Origin: Chloroflexi bacterium UBA4733
GTDB lineage: Bacteria > Chloroflexota > UBA4733
Direction of reading: 5' to 3'
Assembly: GCA_002404055.1 (NCBI GenBank)
Contig: DHIZ01000072.1
Coordinates: 446-41,233, forward strand
Length of the DNA stretch: 40,788 nucleotides
Below, in pieces: positions 7,604-15,799 of this stretch. The position numbers were made by a program, and so were the translations under genes. The stretch's first letter is position 1. Every line of letters starts with the position of its first letter. Below the pieces are notes generated by a model. That model had not been told where the DNA came from. It worked only from the letters and a program-made list of their open reading frames with translations, and made no database searches.

Positions 7604-8089
7604 CTAACTCTCGCTCGCCTCGAACGCCTCGTCCCGATCAGTACCTCGCCGCCGGCGGACAACCTCCAGCCCTAAGTGCGCGAAAGCCAGTTCTAATCCC
7701 CTGGCCAGGGTGGTCCGCGTGGTCACACCAGCCAGGTCCAGACCAAGATGCACCAGGGTCATGGCGATACTGGCCGAGAGGCCGACGATCAAGACCTCGC
7801 AGCCCAACAAGCGGGAGGCGCCGACCATCTCCAGGAGGTGCCTGGCCACAGCAGTGTCCACGACAGGCACACCCGTGATGTCCAGGATTACGATCTCCGA
7901 CCCGGTCTCCACGATCTTCTGCAGCAGCGACTCGGTGGTTGCCCGCGTCCGGGCAGTATCAAGGCCGCCCACGATCGGCAAGGCGAGGATGCCCTTCCAG
8001 ACCTGGATCACCGGCGTCTGCAGTTCGCTGATGGTCCGGCGCTGCTGCTCGAGGTCCGCCGTCAGTTCGCTACGACTTTGTTCGTTCAT
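7604..8089 (-). CDS. rsbR: RsbR-type STAS protein lacking an N-terminal sensor domain
   Basis: A 161-residue protein made of a short linker helix and one STAS domain. The linker-STAS junction ISELQTPVIQVWKGILALPIVG is diagnostic of RsbR proteins. DITGVPVVDTAV (Thr79) and GLSASIAMTLVHLG (Thr111) carry threonines at or near the two phosphorylation positions known in Bacillus RsbR. Bacillus RsbR is about 274 residues because of an N-terminal globin-like sensor; here only about 20 residues precede the linker, so the sensor is missing. The ATG at 8089 overlaps the histidine kinase 3' end by 20 bases. It would co-assemble with RsbS. Confidence 0.87.
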   Translation of the reverse strand: MNEQSRSELTADLEQQRRTISELQTPVIQVWKGILALPIVGGLDTARTRATTESLLQKIVETGSEIVILDITGVPVVDTAVARHLLEMVGASRLLGCEVLIVGLSASIAMTLVHLGLDLAGVTTRTTLARGLELAFAHLGLEVVRRRRGTDRDEAFEASES

Positions 8090-9173
8090 CAATCCCCTCC
8101 GTCTCCAATACTGCCATGGCCGATGCCAGCGGGAAGGCGGCCTTGAACGTGCTCCCGACGCCCACCGTACTGGCGACGATGATCTCCCCGCCATGTGCCA
8201 GCACCAACTCGTGCGCCAGCGTCAACCCAAGGCCCAGGCCACCGGCTTCCACGCGCCGCGCTTCCGGCGCCCGATAGAACTTCTCGAAGACGCGTGCCTG
8301 TGCCGCTGCCGTCATACCGATCCCGGTGTCCGCGACTGTGACCCAGACCCGCTGGTCGTCCCTGCCGCCGCTGATCGTCACCCGCCCGCCCGCCGCGGTG
8401 TAACGGATGGCATTGGAGAAGAGGTTGCCCACGATCGTCAGCAAGGCGTCGGCGTTGCCGACAATCGGCAGGGGTTGGGGGGCGCCACCGAGCTGGTTCT
8501 CCAAATCGACGCCCTTCTTCAGGGCGGCCGCATTCGCCCAGGTGGCAGCCCGCGCCACCACTTCCGCCAGATCGAGCGGTTGCAATTCCAACTCCACCGA
8601 CTCGCCGCGGCTGGCGCGCACCAGATCCCCCGTGAGTTGCGAGAGCCGATCGATAGCTTCGCTGGCGGAGCCGAGCGCCATCGGCACCGCCTCGAAACGA
8701 CCGCGCTTGACCAGCCGTTTCGCCACGTCTACGTAGCCCTTGACCGCAGTGAGCGGCGTGCCGAGTTCGTGGGCGATCACGGCGAGCAATTCAACCTTCT
8801 CGCGCTCGGACTGCTCCGCCAGATCGGCACGCTGCCGCTCCAGCGCCGTCTGCTGTTCGGCCCGGATGCCCAGCTGATCAAGGCGCAGTTGCAGGTAGTG
8901 CTGGTACTGCACGCCGTAGGCGATCATGACTTCCAGCAGGAACTGCAGTCCATCGGTGGTCGCTCGCGCCTGTTCGCGGTAGGATCGACCGGTAATAACG
9001 ACAGCGACCGCATCGGCGTGCAGCGCCACGATCTCCTCGGGCCCGACCCCTTGCTCCACGAAACGTTGGCTGAGCATCGACGCCTGATACAACGGCTCTT
9101 CGCTGCGCGTCTGCAGATACCTAATCAGGGCGGCACGGTAGGACTCGACCAGCGACTGCTCTGGATCGACCAT
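8070..9173 (-). CDS. Histidine kinase with an RsbU-type N-terminal (RsbT-binding) domain
   Basis: A 367-residue cytoplasmic kinase with no membrane helix. Residues about 10-95 resemble the N-terminal domain of RsbU: LYQASMLSQRFVEQGVGPEEIVALH, the region that binds RsbT in Bacillus. A short coiled linker (about 105-128) leads to a HisKA dimerisation domain with phospho-acceptor His135 in AVIAHELGTPL. A HATPase domain follows with N-box LFSNAIRY (Asn254), VADTGIGM (Asp282) and GGLGLGLTLAHELV (312-324). I chose the ATG at 9173 because GGAGGAGG lies directly upstream; a GTG at 9221 has no ribosome site. It is the first gene of the rsb operon. No response regulator is encoded nearby, so its target is unknown. 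Confidence 0.85.
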   Translation of the reverse strand: MVDPEQSLVESYRAALIRYLQTRSEEPLYQASMLSQRFVEQGVGPEEIVALHADAVAVVITGRSYREQARATTDGLQFLLEVMIAYGVQYQHYLQLRLDQLGIRAEQQTALERQRADLAEQSEREKVELLAVIAHELGTPLTAVKGYVDVAKRLVKRGRFEAVPMALGSASEAIDRLSQLTGDLVRASRGESVELELQPLDLAEVVARAATWANAAALKKGVDLENQLGGAPQPLPIVGNADALLTIVGNLFSNAIRYTAAGGRVTISGGRDDQRVWVTVADTGIGMTAAAQARVFEKFYRAPEARRVEAGGLGLGLTLAHELVLAHGGEIIVASTVGVGSTFKAAFPLASAMAVLETEGIDERTKS

Positions 9174-9177
9174 AGCC

Positions 9178-9185
9178 TCCTCCGT
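9178..9185 (-). promoter_or_regulatory. Strong ribosome binding site at the head of the rsb operon
   Basis: On the minus strand GGAGGAGG lies immediately upstream of the ATG at 9173 with about four to five bases between. It fixes the start of the RsbU_N-histidine kinase. Upstream, 9186-9257 back to the oxidoreductase stop shows no obvious terminator. Confidence 0.55.
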
Positions 9186-9257
9186 CCCAGACGGCTGCAC
9201 GTTCACCTCCCTGGCGACCACTGCATCATACAGTGCCGCCTTCGCCGTACACTAATC

Positions 9258-10457
9258 TCATGCGATGCCCCAGCGTTCATCAATCGGCCGCTGATACGCA
9301 TCATATGTGCCGTCGATCACGTCCTGCACGCGCACGACTTGATCGGCGGCGGCAGCCTCGTAGATAGCGCAGGCGATCGCCTTGGCCTGCAGCCCCATTT
9401 CGCCGGTAATCTCCGGTGGCCGACCGTCGCGAATGCTGTGCAAGAAGTCGCAGACTTCCAGGGCGAAGCCGTCGGTCAGGCCATAGGGGAAGACGCGCTC
9501 CCGCTCCTCAGCGCTCATGCTGTCGAGGTATTGCTGGTAGAGATCAGACAGCTTGTACTCGCTGCCGTCCAGTCGCTTGAGGGTGGCCGTCAGGCGCGGG
9601 CCGTGGAAGGGATCGCCAGGGTCATTGAGCGAACCCTCGCTGCCGTAGTACATGACGGTATTGAAGGTGTCTGCCAGTGGCCGGTTGATCACCGTCCAGG
9701 TGCCGGTGACGCCGCTCTTGAAGTTGAGGAGCGCCGTGAAGGTGTCCTCCCGCATGTCCGGCACGCGCTCGTCACCCTTGACGAACGTGCCCTCATAGAG
9801 CCGGCGCACACTGCCGTAGACGCTCTCGCAATCGCCCCACAGGTAGCGCATGGTGTCGCAGAAGTGCGCGCCGCTATCGAGCACCGGCCCGCCGCCGGAG
9901 AGGAAGCGGTCGAAGCGCCAGGCCCAGAGCATGTTCGGGTCTACCTTGCGGTTGGTGGCGCGCTGCACGAAGAACACCTGCGGTGTGCCGAGCATGCCCT
10001 TCTGGTGGATCGCCCAGTGGGCAGTGCGCGGGCCCGGCTGCCGGCGAATCTGCTCAGCGGTGGCAAGGGTGGCGCCGCTGCGCTTGCTCGCCTCAATGAG
10101 TTGGCGCGTCGCCTTGATCGTCACGCCGACCGGTTTCTCGATCTGCACGTGGACGCCGGCTTCCAGGCAGGCGATGCCGATATCGCGGTGCAGGAAGTGC
10201 GGCAAGCAAATGTCGGCGGCATCAACGTTGCCGTCCCGCAGCAGTTGCTCGGCGTCGGCGTAGACGCGTGGCCGCTCCTGTCCCCAGACGACAGCGCGGT
10301 CGGCCACCGCCTCCGCCCGCTCCACAGCGGCGTCGCAGACGGCGACGAGGTTGAAGAGGTCCGGCGCTTGCTCCTTGATGAGGCCGTAGCCGGTGACGTG
10401 CTTGTTAGTGGCGATACCCCCACAGCCGATGAGGGCGAGTCGGATTGGTTTGGTCAT
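9258..10457 (-). CDS. Gfo/Idh/MocA-family NAD(P)-dependent oxidoreductase
   Basis: A 399-residue sugar-type dehydrogenase. The N-terminal Rossmann fold starts with LALIGCGGIATNKH, and the family EKP motif is at residues 107-109 (QIEKPVGVT). The C-terminal substrate domain contains GGGPVLDSGAHFCDTMRYLWG, with the expected Asp and His. Members oxidise or epimerise sugars, inositols or sugar acids, and the substrate cannot be read from the sequence. It is transcribed divergently from an enolase-superfamily dehydratase 48 bp away, which suggests a two-step sugar oxidation/dehydration route. The ATG at 10457 follows an AAGGAA motif about ten bases upstream. Full length for the family. Confidence 0.88.
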   Translation of the reverse strand: MTKPIRLALIGCGGIATNKHVTGYGLIKEQAPDLFNLVAVCDAAVERAEAVADRAVVWGQERPRVYADAEQLLRDGNVDAADICLPHFLHRDIGIACLEAGVHVQIEKPVGVTIKATRQLIEASKRSGATLATAEQIRRQPGPRTAHWAIHQKGMLGTPQVFFVQRATNRKVDPNMLWAWRFDRFLSGGGPVLDSGAHFCDTMRYLWGDCESVYGSVRRLYEGTFVKGDERVPDMREDTFTALLNFKSGVTGTWTVINRPLADTFNTVMYYGSEGSLNDPGDPFHGPRLTATLKRLDGSEYKLSDLYQQYLDSMSAEERERVFPYGLTDGFALEVCDFLHSIRDGRPPEITGEMGLQAKAIACAIYEAAAADQVVRVQDVIDGTYDAYQRPIDERWGIA

Positions 10458-10488
10458 AAATCTGGTATTCCTTCTTCAGAGAAACAGT

Positions 10489-10496
10489 AGGAGGAG
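10489..10496 (+). promoter_or_regulatory. Ribosome binding site of the enolase-superfamily gene
   Basis: AGGAGGAG lies nine bases before the ATG at 10506. The 48-bp divergent gap (10458-10505) must also hold the promoters of both genes unless they lie inside the coding regions. I see no clear hexamers or operator palindrome in it. Confidence 0.5.
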
Positions 10497-10505
10497 ATAC
10501 TACAC

Positions 10506-11645
10506 ATGAAAATCACCGCTGTCGAGCCGCTGTTGATCGACCGCTACCTTTTCGTTCAGGTCCACACCGACGCGGGGTTGGTTGGGTTAGGGGAATCGGG
10601 AACCTGGGGCTACCTGGAGGCTTCTGCTGAAGCAGTCAAGAGCTTTGCCGTCTATCTGGTGGGGCAAGACCCGCTGCGCATCGAGCACCACTGGCAGTAC
10701 ATGTACCGATCGAGCCACTTCCGCGGCGCCGCCATTATGGGTGCGATCAGCGCTATCGACATCGCGCTATGGGACATTGCCGGCAAGCACTTCGGCGTGC
10801 CGGTGTACCAGTTGCTGGGCGGCAAGTGTCGGAACAAGGCCCGCGTCTACTACCACGTTTTCGGGCGCACCACCGAGCAACTGGTGCAGGGCTGCATCGA
10901 CGCCAAAGCGCGTGGCTTCACCGCCGTGGGGCACTTAACGCCCTTCCTGGACGAGCCGCACGACGTGCCCTACTTCAAGACCCACGCCGCCAAGATCAGC
11001 GACGCTATCGAGACGGTACGCCGCTACCGCGAAGCGGTGGGTAACGAGGTTGATCTCTGCGTCGAAATCCACCGACGCATGGCCCCGGCGGAAGCGATTG
11101 TCCTGGCGCGCGGCATTGAGCAGTTTCACCCCTTCTTTTATGAAGACCCTATCCTGCCGGACAACTTCGACGCCATGGCGCTGGTGGCGCAGAACATCCA
11201 TATTCCGATCGCCACCGGTGAGCGGCTGCACACGATCTACGAGTTCGAGATGCTGCTGCGGCGCGGCGCCGTGCAATACGTGCGACCGGACGTCTGCATG
11301 GCCGGCGGGATCACGCATAGCAAGAAGATCGCGGCGTTGGCGGAGGCCCACCACGTCGGCGTTGTCCCCCACAACCCGCTCAGCCCGGTCAGTACGGCGG
11401 CCTGCCTGCAACTGGCGGCCTGCATCCCCAACTTCGCCCTCCAGGAATACCCGATTGGTGAGGATCAGCCGCCCAAGAGTGAGATCGTCAAGGGGGCGCC
11501 GCAAGTGGAGGACGGCTTCCTGACCATCTCCGATGCGCCCGGCATCGGCGTGGAACTGGCAGAAGATGCCCAGCAACAACACCCGTATCGGCGGCGCGGC
11601 CTGCACACGCGGCTGCACGTGGATGGCTCCGTCATCGACCAATAG
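10506..11645 (+). CDS. Enolase-superfamily dehydratase (galactonate/mannonate dehydratase-like)
   Basis: A 379-residue mandelate racemase/muconate lactonizing enzyme family member, close in layout to D-galactonate dehydratase. Metal ligands appear to be Glu187 (VEIH), Glu213 (YEDP) and Glu239 (TGER). His189 and His289 (VPHNPLSPV) correspond to the two catalytic histidines of galactonate dehydratase. The first ligand is Glu where DgoD-type enzymes have Asp (LDFH), and the strand-2 lysine motif KxK is absent (GFTAVGH). It would dehydrate an aldonic acid to a 2-keto-3-deoxy acid. The paired divergent oxidoreductase could supply that acid. The C-terminal 30 residues are basic and polar. Substrate not determinable. 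Confidence 0.85.
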   Translation: MKITAVEPLLIDRYLFVQVHTDAGLVGLGESGTWGYLEASAEAVKSFAVYLVGQDPLRIEHHWQYMYRSSHFRGAAIMGAISAIDIALWDIAGKHFGVPVYQLLGGKCRNKARVYYHVFGRTTEQLVQGCIDAKARGFTAVGHLTPFLDEPHDVPYFKTHAAKISDAIETVRRYREAVGNEVDLCVEIHRRMAPAEAIVLARGIEQFHPFFYEDPILPDNFDAMALVAQNIHIPIATGERLHTIYEFEMLLRRGAVQYVRPDVCMAGGITHSKKIAALAEAHHVGVVPHNPLSPVSTAACLQLAACIPNFALQEYPIGEDQPPKSEIVKGAPQVEDGFLTISDAPGIGVELAEDAQQQHPYRRRGLHTRLHVDGSVIDQ

Positions 11646-11756
11646 GAGCGGCTGCGCACTCCGCTGTGCCGCGCCGGCTAACGGCCTTCGGGGCTGTGGT
11701 AGCATGCATATTCAGTGCTGTGTACACGGTAGTAACGTCATCTGGGCAGCGTTGTA
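11646..11756. other. Intergenic spacer with a weak hairpin
   Basis: This 111-bp gap holds a small imperfect hairpin at about 11680-11696 (ACGGCC and GGCTGT arms around TTCGG) that could end the dehydratase transcript. There is no T-tract. Nothing else is recognisable before the TTG start of tatD. Confidence 0.25.
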
Positions 11757-12542
11757 TTGACTATTGATACCCATGTGCATCTTGATGCCGCTGCTTTTGC
11801 CGACGATGTCGTATCGGTAGTCCAGCGCGCTGTCGCTGCCGGTGTGACGCAGATGATCAGCATCGGCACTGACCTGTCATCCAGCCGGAAGGCGGTAGAA
11901 TTGACGAAGCGTTTCTCGGGCGTGTGGGCGAGCGTCGGCGTTCATCCACATGAAGCGGCGAACTGCCCCGACACGCTGGAGAGTGAACTGGCGGCACTGG
12001 CGACCAACCCGCGTGTTGTAGCAATAGGGGAGACTGGCCTGGACTTCTACCGTAACCTGGCGCCGCCGGCAGCTCAGCACGAGACCTTCCAGCGACAGAT
12101 TGCCCTGGCGCACCACTTAGACCTGCCCCTTGTCATCCACTCCCGCAACGCCGACGACGCCGTCATGGAGGCGCTGGTCGGCGCGAACGCCCAACGAGTC
12201 GTCATGCATTGTTTCAGTGGCGATCGTCCGCTCGCTCGGCGCTGCGTAGACCGGGGTTGGTACCTGGCCTTCGGCGGCGCCGTCACCTACTCGCGCAACG
12301 CCGAACTACGCGCCGTGGTAGCCGAAGTCCCTGTCGAGCAACTGCTGTTTGAAACGGACGCCCCCTACCTGGCGCCGGTTCCCCACCGCGGGCGTCGCAA
12401 TGAACCGGCCTGGCTCAACGCCACCATCGCGCTCTGCGCCGAGGTCCGCAACACCACTGCGGAAGCGCTGGCGGAGCAGGCCGCGCGGAATGCCGCCTCG
12501 CTCTTTTCCCGCCTGATTACCGCCCATATAGAGGAGGCCTAG
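11757..12542 (+). CDS. tatD: TatD-family metal-dependent deoxyribonuclease
   Basis: A 261-residue TIM-barrel metallohydrolase. The metal site is visible: His6 and His8 in DTHVHLD, Glu92 in GETGLDFY, His128 in LVIHSR, His151 in MHCFSG and Asp201 in FETDAPYL. TatD proteins are 3'-5' DNA exonucleases linked to repair and to DNA turnover. The start is a TTG at 11757, since the barrel begins at once (TIDTHVHLD) and no upstream start aligns. The ribosome site is weak. The gene ends six bases before the polyprenyl synthase gene, so the two are probably co-transcribed. Length is normal for the family (about 255-265). Confidence 0.9.
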   Translation: MTIDTHVHLDAAAFADDVVSVVQRAVAAGVTQMISIGTDLSSSRKAVELTKRFSGVWASVGVHPHEAANCPDTLESELAALATNPRVVAIGETGLDFYRNLAPPAAQHETFQRQIALAHHLDLPLVIHSRNADDAVMEALVGANAQRVVMHCFSGDRPLARRCVDRGWYLAFGGAVTYSRNAELRAVVAEVPVEQLLFETDAPYLAPVPHRGRRNEPAWLNATIALCAEVRNTTAEALAEQAARNAASLFSRLITAHIEEA

Positions 12543-12548
12543 TTCCCC

Positions 12549-13541
12549 TTGCCTACCTTGCTTTCCATTCTCGGCTTCAACCCGTTGGCTGTGCGGATCG
12601 TCGCCGACACGCGGCTGGTCGACACGGAACTGGAGCAACTGGCCCAGCAGGCGGGAGACCCCGACCTGCGCCGCGCGCTCCAGCAGCTCTTTTCCAGCGG
12701 CGGCAAGCGCCTACGTCCCGCGCTCGTCTTGCTCGCCGCCCATTGGGGCACGTATGATCGCGCGCGCGCCGTCGTTGCCGGCGCCGCCATGGAGATGATC
12801 CATGCGGCCAGCCTGATCCACGACGACATCATCGACGAAGCGAGCATGCGCCGCGGTCGCCCGACTACCAACAGTGTCTTTGGCTCCAAGGTCGCAGTAT
12901 TGGGCGGCGACTACCTCTTCGCCGCCGCCGCCGGCGCTGTCGCCTCCCTTAACGACGTCAGACTGATGGCCTCCACCGCTCGCACCATTATGTCGCTCTG
13001 TGCCGGCGAGATCAGCCAGTCGGCCCACGCCTACGATTGGCAGATCAGCGAAGCCGACTATTTCGGGTATCTGGAGCAGAAGACTGCCAGCCTGACCTGG
13101 CTCTGCTGCCGGGCCGGCGCAATGGTCGCTCAGGCTTCCGAACACGTGGTAGAGGTGCTCTCCGAGATCGGGCGCAACCTCGGCATGGCCTTTCAGATCG
13201 TCGACGACGTGCTGGACCTTACGTCGGCGCCGGAAGAGTTAGGAAAGCCAACGGGGCACGACCTGCTGGAAGGCATGCTGACCTTGCCGGTCATCCACCT
13301 CCTGGAAGGGCCGCACGGCTCCACGTACCGGAGTCTGTTGCACCAGGGCCAGGCCCCAAACGAAGAAGTGATCCGCAGCATCGTCCAGGCGGTGCGCGCC
13401 AACGGCTGCATTGACTACGCCTACGGCGTTGCCCGGCGCTACATGCGCGAGGTGGAGCGTCTCGTTGCCACCCTCGGCAACAGCGACGCCGGCAAGACGC
13501 TGGTCCAGGTCATGCACTACGCCGTCGAACGCCGCAGTTAA
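12549..13541 (+). CDS. Polyprenyl (E-type) diphosphate synthase
   Basis: A 330-residue trans-isoprenyl diphosphate synthase. The first aspartate-rich motif is DDIID (92-96) followed by RRGRPTTNS. The second is DDVLD (219-223), and GGKRLRP (51-57) binds the pyrophosphate of the homoallylic substrate. GKPTGHDLLEGMLTLP follows as in HepT/IspB types. The residues four and five positions before the first motif are small (Ala, Ser), which in this family allows long products, so a quinone side chain or carrier lipid precursor is likely. The TTG start at 12549 follows GAGGAGG (12532-12538). It lies in a tatD-ispB-like-pseudokinase run. Chain length cannot be assigned from sequence. Confidence 0.88.
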   Translation: MPTLLSILGFNPLAVRIVADTRLVDTELEQLAQQAGDPDLRRALQQLFSSGGKRLRPALVLLAAHWGTYDRARAVVAGAAMEMIHAASLIHDDIIDEASMRRGRPTTNSVFGSKVAVLGGDYLFAAAAGAVASLNDVRLMASTARTIMSLCAGEISQSAHAYDWQISEADYFGYLEQKTASLTWLCCRAGAMVAQASEHVVEVLSEIGRNLGMAFQIVDDVLDLTSAPEELGKPTGHDLLEGMLTLPVIHLLEGPHGSTYRSLLHQGQAPNEEVIRSIVQAVRANGCIDYAYGVARRYMREVERLVATLGNSDAGKTLVQVMHYAVERRS

Positions 13542-13624
13542 GGGGACTATCCTCCTACCGGCAAACGCCACAGCCGCGCCGCGGTATACGCTCCTATGCG
13601 GATGCGGGACCAGGGGGCGGCGGC

Positions 13625-15178
13625 GTGTCAGTACAGGAACTTTCCCTGCTCGACGGACGGTATCAACTCATCCGGCAGTTGAGCGGTCCGGCGCGCACGC
13701 CACTGATGGTGGCGTCGGACCTGCAGACCGGCAAGGTCATCTGCGTTCGGCTGCAACGGTTCACCACCGCTCTGGCGAATCTGGCGGCTGTACCGTTGCT
13801 CACCGCTGAGCCACAGTCGGCGGGCGACGGACCCCTCCTGCCCTATGATTTCGGCGTCGACGAGGGTACGACCTATCTGGTCCGCGAGTTCGTCACGGCG
13901 ACCAGCCTGCAGCAAATGCTCGCCGCACCAAAGCCCCACTCAGCCCTTGATGTGGTCTCCGTGCTGCGGCGGGCCGGCGAGGCGATGCTCACCGCCTCGG
14001 CGCAAGGCTTTTACCACCCCGGGCTGGCGCTGCGCCACGTGCTGATAGCAATGGACGGCACTGTGCGGGTCTCCGGCTACGACGCCGTCCGACCGGGGCG
14101 CCAGCGCGGAACCGCCGGAGAGGGCGCGATGCTGGCGGCACTCCTGACGCAGGCCTTCGCTGGCCGCGCTGCTGCCCCACGGCTGAACATCGACCGTAAT
14201 GGCCGCCCCTTCGGCGCCGCCGGGCGCCATCCGCCGGCGGATGGCGCCCAGGCAGTGTACACGCTGCTGCTCCGCAACCAGACCTGGCAGGCGACGACCG
14301 TGCCGGATCTGGCGACCGTTGTCCGTGAGTTGCGCCGTTGCGAGGAGCAACTGCTGGGCTACAGTCGAGCGCGCGAGGCACTGAAGGTCACGGCGCGCAC
14401 ATTGGCGGCGTTGTTCCGCCGGTTTCGCCACCTCGGTCCATTGCTGCACCCGTACGTGGTGGTGCTGGCCCTGGTAGTCGCCGTCTTCGTCCTGGCGGCA
14501 CGCGCACTCAGCACGTCGGCCAGTCCGGGTCGCCTGCTGGTGTACCCCGTGCCCACACGCGCCGCCGACGCACCTGTCGTCGGCTATCCGTTCATCAACC
14601 CACCGAGCGCCGCAGTTGCGACCGCCATACCGAAGCAAGCAACAGTTGTCTCGAAAGTGACCACGTACGCCTCACCCGTGCTCCCGATGAGCAGCACGGC
14701 GGATGCCGGGGTGGCTGCACACGTTCCCGTCACCCCGCCCGCTCCACGGGCTCAACAGGCAGCTCTCCCGCCGCAGGCACGGCAAGCGCCGAGCCTGCCG
14801 GCGACCCGGCAACAGGCGTCGGCGGCGCCCGCCCACCCTGCCGCCGCGCGCACTGTCGGCGGCACAGCCGTTCCACCGCAAGACGCCGCGCCTCGGCCTG
14901 CTCCCGCTGCCGCCACTGCTATGGTGATCGTCACTCGACTTACGGCCCAGCAGACCACCGCGCGAGTCACGGTGATCGGCGCGACCAGTACCGAGAGTGG
15001 CAGTGCCGTCGCGGTGATGTCGCGTGCTACTTCAACATCGGTAACACACTCCACCACGGCCTCGGCCCATCCTGCGCCGACTAGCAGTGTCCGCGTCATC
15101 GCAACGACAGCGGTGAGCAAAGCCTCCGCGACACCAGCAAAGAGTGCAGTGACGCGGGTGATCGCAATCCTGCACTAG
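13625..15178 (+). CDS. Membrane-anchored protein-kinase-like protein (pseudokinase) with a Ser/Thr/Pro-rich outer domain
   Basis: A 517-residue protein. Residues about 8-250 have the outline of a bacterial Ser/Thr kinase (LDGRYQLIRQL, then YLVREFVTATSLQQML) but the catalytic motifs are lost. The glycine loop reads LSGPARTP, the VAxK lysine position reads VICVRLQRF, the catalytic HRD loop reads HPGLALRHVLI, and the DFG position reads VSGYD. A basic juxtamembrane stretch leads to one membrane helix (about residues 276-296, VVVLALVVAVFVLAA). A roughly 215-residue Ala/Thr/Ser/Pro-rich, low-complexity outer tail follows. By analogy to pseudokinases it may be a scaffold or a phosphopeptide-regulated partner; its function is unknown. 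The GTG start at 13625 follows GGGGGCGG. Confidence 0.72.
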   Translation: MSVQELSLLDGRYQLIRQLSGPARTPLMVASDLQTGKVICVRLQRFTTALANLAAVPLLTAEPQSAGDGPLLPYDFGVDEGTTYLVREFVTATSLQQMLAAPKPHSALDVVSVLRRAGEAMLTASAQGFYHPGLALRHVLIAMDGTVRVSGYDAVRPGRQRGTAGEGAMLAALLTQAFAGRAAAPRLNIDRNGRPFGAAGRHPPADGAQAVYTLLLRNQTWQATTVPDLATVVRELRRCEEQLLGYSRAREALKVTARTLAALFRRFRHLGPLLHPYVVVLALVVAVFVLAARALSTSASPGRLLVYPVPTRAADAPVVGYPFINPPSAAVATAIPKQATVVSKVTTYASPVLPMSSTADAGVAAHVPVTPPAPRAQQAALPPQARQAPSLPATRQQASAAPAHPAAARTVGGTAVPPQDAAPRPAPAAATAMVIVTRLTAQQTTARVTVIGATSTESGSAVAVMSRATSTSVTHSTTASAHPAPTSSVRVIATTAVSKASATPAKSAVTRVIAILH

Positions 15179-15193
15179 AGTGTGCCGAAGCCG

Positions 15194-15799
15194 TTATTCC
15201 CGGTCGAGCACCAACGCGAAGACACGGGAAACCGACATTGATACCGTCGGGAACAATGGGCTGGTCAGAACATCGCTTGCTCGCAGGACGACGGGTTCAC
15301 TGTAGTGGCCGCCCACATACTGTTCCCCGATGAGCGTGTACTGGAAGATTGTCCGGCGGGCCGTATCGACCAGCCAGTAGTGGGGCAGACCGTGGCGTTC
15401 ATACGCCTGCCAGAGATCCCCATCAGGTCGGTGCTCCGCTCGCGTCGTGCGGGAGAAGACCTCAATCACCAGATCAGGGACGCCTTCCAGGGCCCGGCGT
15501 CCGCGCAACGACGCCACGCGGTCCGCCAATACGAAGAAGAGGTCGGGATGGGTGACATCTTCTGCCGCGTATCCGCGCTCAGGAAAGTCAAGCGCGACGG
15601 CGCGCGTGGCCGAGGACACCCGTCCGTAGCCCGCCTCCATGGCCCAACTCAGGAAGGTGAACAACTCTGTGACTACGACGTCGTGGTTGTCATCCGGCAC
15701 GTTGAACACGACGAGTTGCCCTTCCAGGATGTCGTAGATCCGGTCCTCCGGCGACTCCGGCAGGTCGGCCAGGGTGTACACCCGCTTCGCTGTGATCAT
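15194..15799 (-). CDS. Uma2-family (DUF820) putative endonuclease
   Basis: A 201-residue protein of the Uma2 family, which has a PD-(D/E)XK nuclease-like fold and is strongly expanded in Chloroflexota and Cyanobacteria. Acidic motifs fit the family: AEDVTHPDLFFV and the core VPDLVIEVFS (Asp and Glu), followed by the typical LPHYWLVDTARRTIFQY. I took the ATG at 15799 (MITAKRVYTLADL), because the longer frame to 15904 adds an atypical basic extension. A GCGAGAG site lies upstream. The biological role of Uma2 proteins is poorly known; many look like remnants or relatives of mobile elements. It stands alone on the minus strand, convergent with the pseudokinase. Confidence 0.85.
   Translation of the reverse strand: MITAKRVYTLADLPESPEDRIYDILEGQLVVFNVPDDNHDVVVTELFTFLSWAMEAGYGRVSSATRAVALDFPERGYAAEDVTHPDLFFVLADRVASLRGRRALEGVPDLVIEVFSRTTRAEHRPDGDLWQAYERHGLPHYWLVDTARRTIFQYTLIGEQYVGGHYSEPVVLRASDVLTSPLFPTVSMSVSRVFALVLDRE

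Noticed and set aside
7710..10490. A 926-codon open frame on the plus strand
   Set aside because: It runs antisense across the RsbR, histidine kinase and Gfo/Idh genes, all of which have clear domain motifs. The translation has no recognisable fold; such long antisense frames are common at this GC content.
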